From NCBI GenBank assembly GCA_910585875.1, contig CAJUIK010000050.1, forward strand, positions 1 through 13,867: a stretch of 13,867 nt of DNA, written 5' to 3'. Positions 11,466-13,867 of the stretch are shown piece by piece. How positions within the stretch are numbered: position 1 is the first letter of the stretch; each line of letters begins with the position of its first letter. The notes beneath the pieces are model-generated. The model was not told the origin of the DNA, made no database searches, and saw nothing but the letters and a program-made list of their open reading frames with translations. A program made the translations under genes and the position numbers. Origin of the DNA: an uncultured Eubacteriales bacterium. GTDB lineage: Bacteria; Bacillota; Clostridia; Oscillospirales; Butyricicoccaceae.

Positions 11466-12305
11466 TTAAACCATCCGCTCCTTGGCCAAGCGCTTTACTT
11501 CGTCAAGAGGAAGACCAGAATACTTAGCGACTTTTTCTTCAGGCAATTCTCCCTCTTCCAGCATCTTTTTCGCATTCTCCAGCTGGTTCATTTTCATGCC
11601 CGTCTGAATGCCTTCCCGAATGCCTTCTTCACGCTCTTCACGCCGCATTTCTTCCATCGCTTTACACATAATCGCAACTCCTTTCTTGCTTTCCTTAAAA
11701 AATCGTACCCGTTGGGCCAAGACGTTATAGTGCATATCCGCCGGATCTGTGCAAGAGAAATCGTGCATCAGCCGGCCCAAGGGGCTGTCGTCCCGCCAAG
11801 CCCCGTTGACATACAGGATATGCGAACCGTCTCCAAATATTTCGCCGGAGCCCAAAATGCAGCGCTCCACTTGGTAAAGAGGCTTTCCCTGGCCGATGAC
11901 GTCGCGCTCGGTGATAAAGACCACATAGGTTTCCGGCAGCTGGTCAAAATCTTCGCCTTTTTCCAACAAATTGGCGTCCATCATGCTGGAATTATATCGA
12001 GCCCGCCGCCGGCCGGCCCCTCGGTCTGCCCGCTGGATTTCCACATTGATTTTCCGCCCCTGGCTGTCTGTGGCCAAAATATCCAGCCGCACCGAGCGGT
12101 TGAGCAGATTTTCCACAAATACCTGAGTGCGCACGTCCAACACCTCCAAATCCGGCGCTTCCAGCACAATGCGCAGCACCAACTGGATGGCGGCTTTGTC
12201 ATGTTCAAAACACTTGGTGAGGAAATCGTCGTCCATCAGCCGGAAATTCCGCAGACGCTGCAAATCCTCCTGGTGTTTCTGTTGGGCCCGTTGCGATTGA
12301 TTCAT
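11466..12305 (-). CDS. PD-(D/E)XK nuclease family protein (Rpn / PDDEXK transposase type)
   Basis: A 279-aa protein. DDDFLTKCFEHDKAAIQLVLRI (25-46) and VFVENLLNRSVRLDILATD (62-80) lead to the catalytic core D75...E89-x-Q91 (SVRLDILA, INVEIQR), then RYNSSMMDANLLEKGEDFDQLPETYVVFIT and a charged helical C-terminus with EEGIREGIQTGMKM. This is the Rpn-like PDDEXK family, with Gln in place of the second lysine. Rpn enzymes are DNA endonucleases that promote RecA-independent recombination; homologues multiply in gut Firmicutes genomes. A start at 12371 is excluded because that codon lies in the promoter; ATG 12305 has AGGGGG 7 bases upstream. It sits in reverse between flagellin and fliB, so it may be an insertion. 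No flanking terminal repeats or target duplication were seen. Confidence 0.85.
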   Translation of the reverse strand: MNQSQRAQQKHQEDLQRLRNFRLMDDDFLTKCFEHDKAAIQLVLRIVLEAPDLEVLDVRTQVFVENLLNRSVRLDILATDSQGRKINVEIQRADRGAGRRRARYNSSMMDANLLEKGEDFDQLPETYVVFITERDVIGQGKPLYQVERCILGSGEIFGDGSHILYVNGAWRDDSPLGRLMHDFSCTDPADMHYNVLAQRVRFFKESKKGVAIMCKAMEEMRREEREEGIREGIQTGMKMNQLENAKKMLEEGELPEEKVAKYSGLPLDEVKRLAKERMV

Positions 12306-12355
12306 CTTTCTTCCCCCTGCGCCCTCCCGGGCTCTGATTGCATTCTCTATTGAAT

Positions 12356-12384
12356 ATTTTATCATATCCACCCTTATGTTTCAA
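12356..12384 (-). promoter_or_regulatory. Promoter of the PD-(D/E)XK nuclease gene
   Basis: On the minus strand, TTGAAA (12379-12384), a 17-bp spacer and TAAAAT (12356-12361). It fixes the start codon at 12305 rather than 12371. Confidence 0.65.
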
Positions 12385-12449
12385 GAATCTGCCGTCTCTC
12401 CGTCCCCTTAAACCTATCAACATCAAATCCTAAAAGGAGGAATTTTCTC

Positions 12450-13676
12450 ATGTCGCAAACGCCGAAAAGCGTTTTGGTCGATAAAGACCTGCGCCCCGCT
12501 TACTACGACGATTTCCATTGCCTGGCCGCCGGCTGCCGCCTTTCCTGCTGCAAAGGCTGGCGCATCAGCTTTGATAAAAAGGATTACCTCTCCTTAAAAC
12601 GGGAAAACGGCTCGCCTCAGCTCAATCAAATACTGGAAAGCGGCTTACGCCGCATTCGCCGGGGGCCGCTGTCCGAGATCCACTACGGCGAATTTGTGAT
12701 GACGGGCGGCTCCTGTCCCCTGCTGCGGGAAGATTGCCTGTGCGCCCTCCAGGTGGAAAAAGGCCATGAAGCCCTGCCCTTCGTCTGCCGCTCTTTCCCC
12801 CGGTCGGAGCGCTCCCAGATTTCCGGTTATCTGGAGCGCTCCCTGAGCCCTGCCTGCGAGGGCGTGTTGGCTCTGCTGTGGAATTTGCCGGACGGTGTGG
12901 ATTTCCTCTCCGATCCGCTGCCAAAAGGCCCCTTCCAGCGCCATACCTTTGGCGAAGACGAGTATTTGCAGCCCAATTTTCAGGAGATTCGCTCGGCCTG
13001 TATCGACCTACTGCAAGACCGCCGCTTTCCCCTGCCCCGCCGCATTCTGCTGATGGGCCTGTTGCTCAACGACTTGATGGAAGGCCAGCGGGATGTATCC
13101 CGCTGGCTGGCAAAGGCAAGCTCTTTGCCAGCGGACGCGCTGCCTCCCGAAATTTTGAATCAGTCTGGTGAAAAATCCCTGCCCATGTTCCTCAGCAATA
13201 ACCTAAAGGTGCTGCTGGGCCTTTCGACCTCCAACGGGGAGTTCCCCAAGCTCCAGAGCCAGATCCTCAGCGCTATGAAAATTGAGATGCGCCTGAATTC
13301 CTCCCAAGCCACCGTCCCCAGCGCCCCCTATCTGCGCGCCAGGGAGCGCTTTGAACAACAACCCCAGGCCGAATACTTTATGGAAAATCTGATGGTTTCG
13401 CTGTTTTTCCATCTGCATTTGCCCATCGTGTCCGACCTGGAATCCATGTGGAAAAGTTATGTGAATTTCTGCAATCTCTATTCCTTCTATCGTTTTATGG
13501 CCGTCATGAGCTGCCGGGAAAACGCCGGCGAATTTCAGGAGGAGCTGTTTCGGTGCATAGTCCACGCCAGCCGGGGCCTGATTCACAACGGCGCCCATCA
13601 AGCCTCTCTGCGGGATGATCTATTCAAAAATGGCAGCGCTACCCTGGCCCATATGGCCATTCTGCTGGGCAATTAA
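12450..13676 (+). CDS. fliB: Flagellin lysine N-methylase FliB
   Basis: A 408-aa protein with the N-terminal cysteine-rich signature of FliB: DDFHCLAAGCRLSCCKGWRI gives C24, C29, C33 and C34. It continues with CPLLREDCLCALQ (C89, C96, C98), PFVCRSFPR (C113) and SPACEG (C136). The remaining ~270 residues are helical and less conserved. FliB transfers methyl groups from S-adenosylmethionine to lysines on flagellin before or during assembly; its cysteine motif binds an iron-sulfur cluster in the Salmonella enzyme. Flagellin lies 1.1 kb upstream on the same strand and is the expected substrate. AAGGAGG (12434-12440) lies 9 bases before the ATG. No sigma-28-like promoter was seen in the 145-bp gap to the nuclease gene. 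Confidence 0.92.
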   Translation: MSQTPKSVLVDKDLRPAYYDDFHCLAAGCRLSCCKGWRISFDKKDYLSLKRENGSPQLNQILESGLRRIRRGPLSEIHYGEFVMTGGSCPLLREDCLCALQVEKGHEALPFVCRSFPRSERSQISGYLERSLSPACEGVLALLWNLPDGVDFLSDPLPKGPFQRHTFGEDEYLQPNFQEIRSACIDLLQDRRFPLPRRILLMGLLLNDLMEGQRDVSRWLAKASSLPADALPPEILNQSGEKSLPMFLSNNLKVLLGLSTSNGEFPKLQSQILSAMKIEMRLNSSQATVPSAPYLRARERFEQQPQAEYFMENLMVSLFFHLHLPIVSDLESMWKSYVNFCNLYSFYRFMAVMSCRENAGEFQEELFRCIVHASRGLIHNGAHQASLRDDLFKNGSATLAHMAILLGN

Positions 13677-13705
13677 ACCGGGATATAAACAAACCTTCCA
13701 AAAGC

Positions 13706-13734
13706 AAAAACGGGCCTTTAAAGCCCGTTTTTTT
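13706..13734 (+). terminator. fliB terminator
   Basis: aaaaacgggc, loop ctttaaa, gcccgttttttt. A strong hairpin with a T-run 30 bp after the fliB stop; with A-tract on the left it can work both ways. Confidence 0.92.
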
Positions 13735-13803
13735 GTCGCAATCAGCTGCTTGGATTCATCTTTTCCGTTATAATTCATCTTGCTTTCTCTTTTAGGAGCG
13801 TAT

Positions 13804-13852
13804 ACAAAAAAGCAAAAAAGGAAGCCGCGGCTCTTGTGGGGAACCGCGGCTT
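13804..13852 (-). terminator. Terminator of a minus-strand gene beyond the right edge
   Basis: aagccgcgg (13822-13830) pairs perfectly with ccgcggctt (13844-13852). On the minus strand the stem is followed by CCTTTTTTGCTTTTTT, so it would stop a transcript entering from the right. The stretch 13735-13803 shows no gene. Confidence 0.85.
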
Positions 13853-13867
13853 GAGGGGTGTGGTGGG

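Noticed and set aside
13750..13774. TTGGAT and TATAAT resembling a promoter after the fliB terminator
   Set aside because: The spacer is only 13 bp and no gene follows on the plus strand before the edge.
1..13867. CRISPR arrays, tRNA or rRNA genes
   Set aside because: No regularly spaced direct repeats, cloverleaf signatures or conserved rRNA segments were seen on either strand.

Overview
The window looks like the chromosome of a motile, high-GC member of the Clostridia, most likely near the Oscillospiraceae. This rests on protein character (UPF0317/DUF4392 D-glutamate cyclase pair, DUF6512-like membrane protein, Hol_Tox-type microtoxin, DUF3870, aldo/keto reductase with a ferredoxin tail, FliB-type flagellin methylase), strong AGGAGG ribosome-binding sites and near-consensus sigma-A promoters. 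The exact taxon is inference.

Left part (1-3800). The left edge holds the start of larC preceded by a remarkable chimera. The promoter, ribosome-binding site and first ~37 codons of an ABC-F ATPase are joined in frame to the C-terminal PurE-like half of LarB. Facing away is a TraX-family membrane protein gene. Next are two divergently transcribed small proteins, one a clear ribbon-helix-helix (RHH) protein, whose promoters are mirror images centred on a 12-bp-arm palindrome. The RHH gene leads into an isoprenylcysteine-methyltransferase-like membrane protein and an unknown 132-aa protein, closed by a bidirectional terminator shared with a DUF6512-like membrane protein.

Middle part (3800-8000). 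A D-cysteine desulfhydrase/ACC-deaminase-family PLP enzyme and an iron-sulfur aldo/keto reductase are divergently transcribed. The PLP gene has an operator-like palindrome inside its promoter. Next, on the minus strand, are a DUF4392 gene and a UPF0317 (DUF1445) gene, overlapping by ATGA. These correspond to the two halves of eukaryotic D-glutamate cyclase (DGLUCY). Upstream of them is a ~230-nt stretch with a perfect TTGACA-17-TATAAT promoter and a long terminator-like hairpin just before the first gene: an untranslated leader, riboswitch-like element or independent small RNA that I cannot assign to a known class.

Right part (8200-13867). A complete type I toxin-antitoxin module encodes a 28-aa Hol_Tox-like peptide, with a convergent antisense RNA over its 3' end. 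A DUF3870 gene follows. Then comes a flagellar block: a sigma-28-like promoter, a ~200-nt leader with GGA-in-loop hairpins (one enclosing the Shine-Dalgarno) that suggests CsrA control, a large 704-aa flagellin with a ~440-aa variable region, and fliB, the flagellin lysine N-methylase. A PD-(D/E)XK (Rpn/transposase-type) nuclease gene sits in reverse between flagellin and fliB. A minus-strand terminator at the right edge marks a gene beyond the window.

Several genes concern D-enantiomers or racemisation (larB/larC, D-cysteine desulfhydrase, D-glutamate cyclase), but they are separate transcription units and a shared pathway is only a suggestion.
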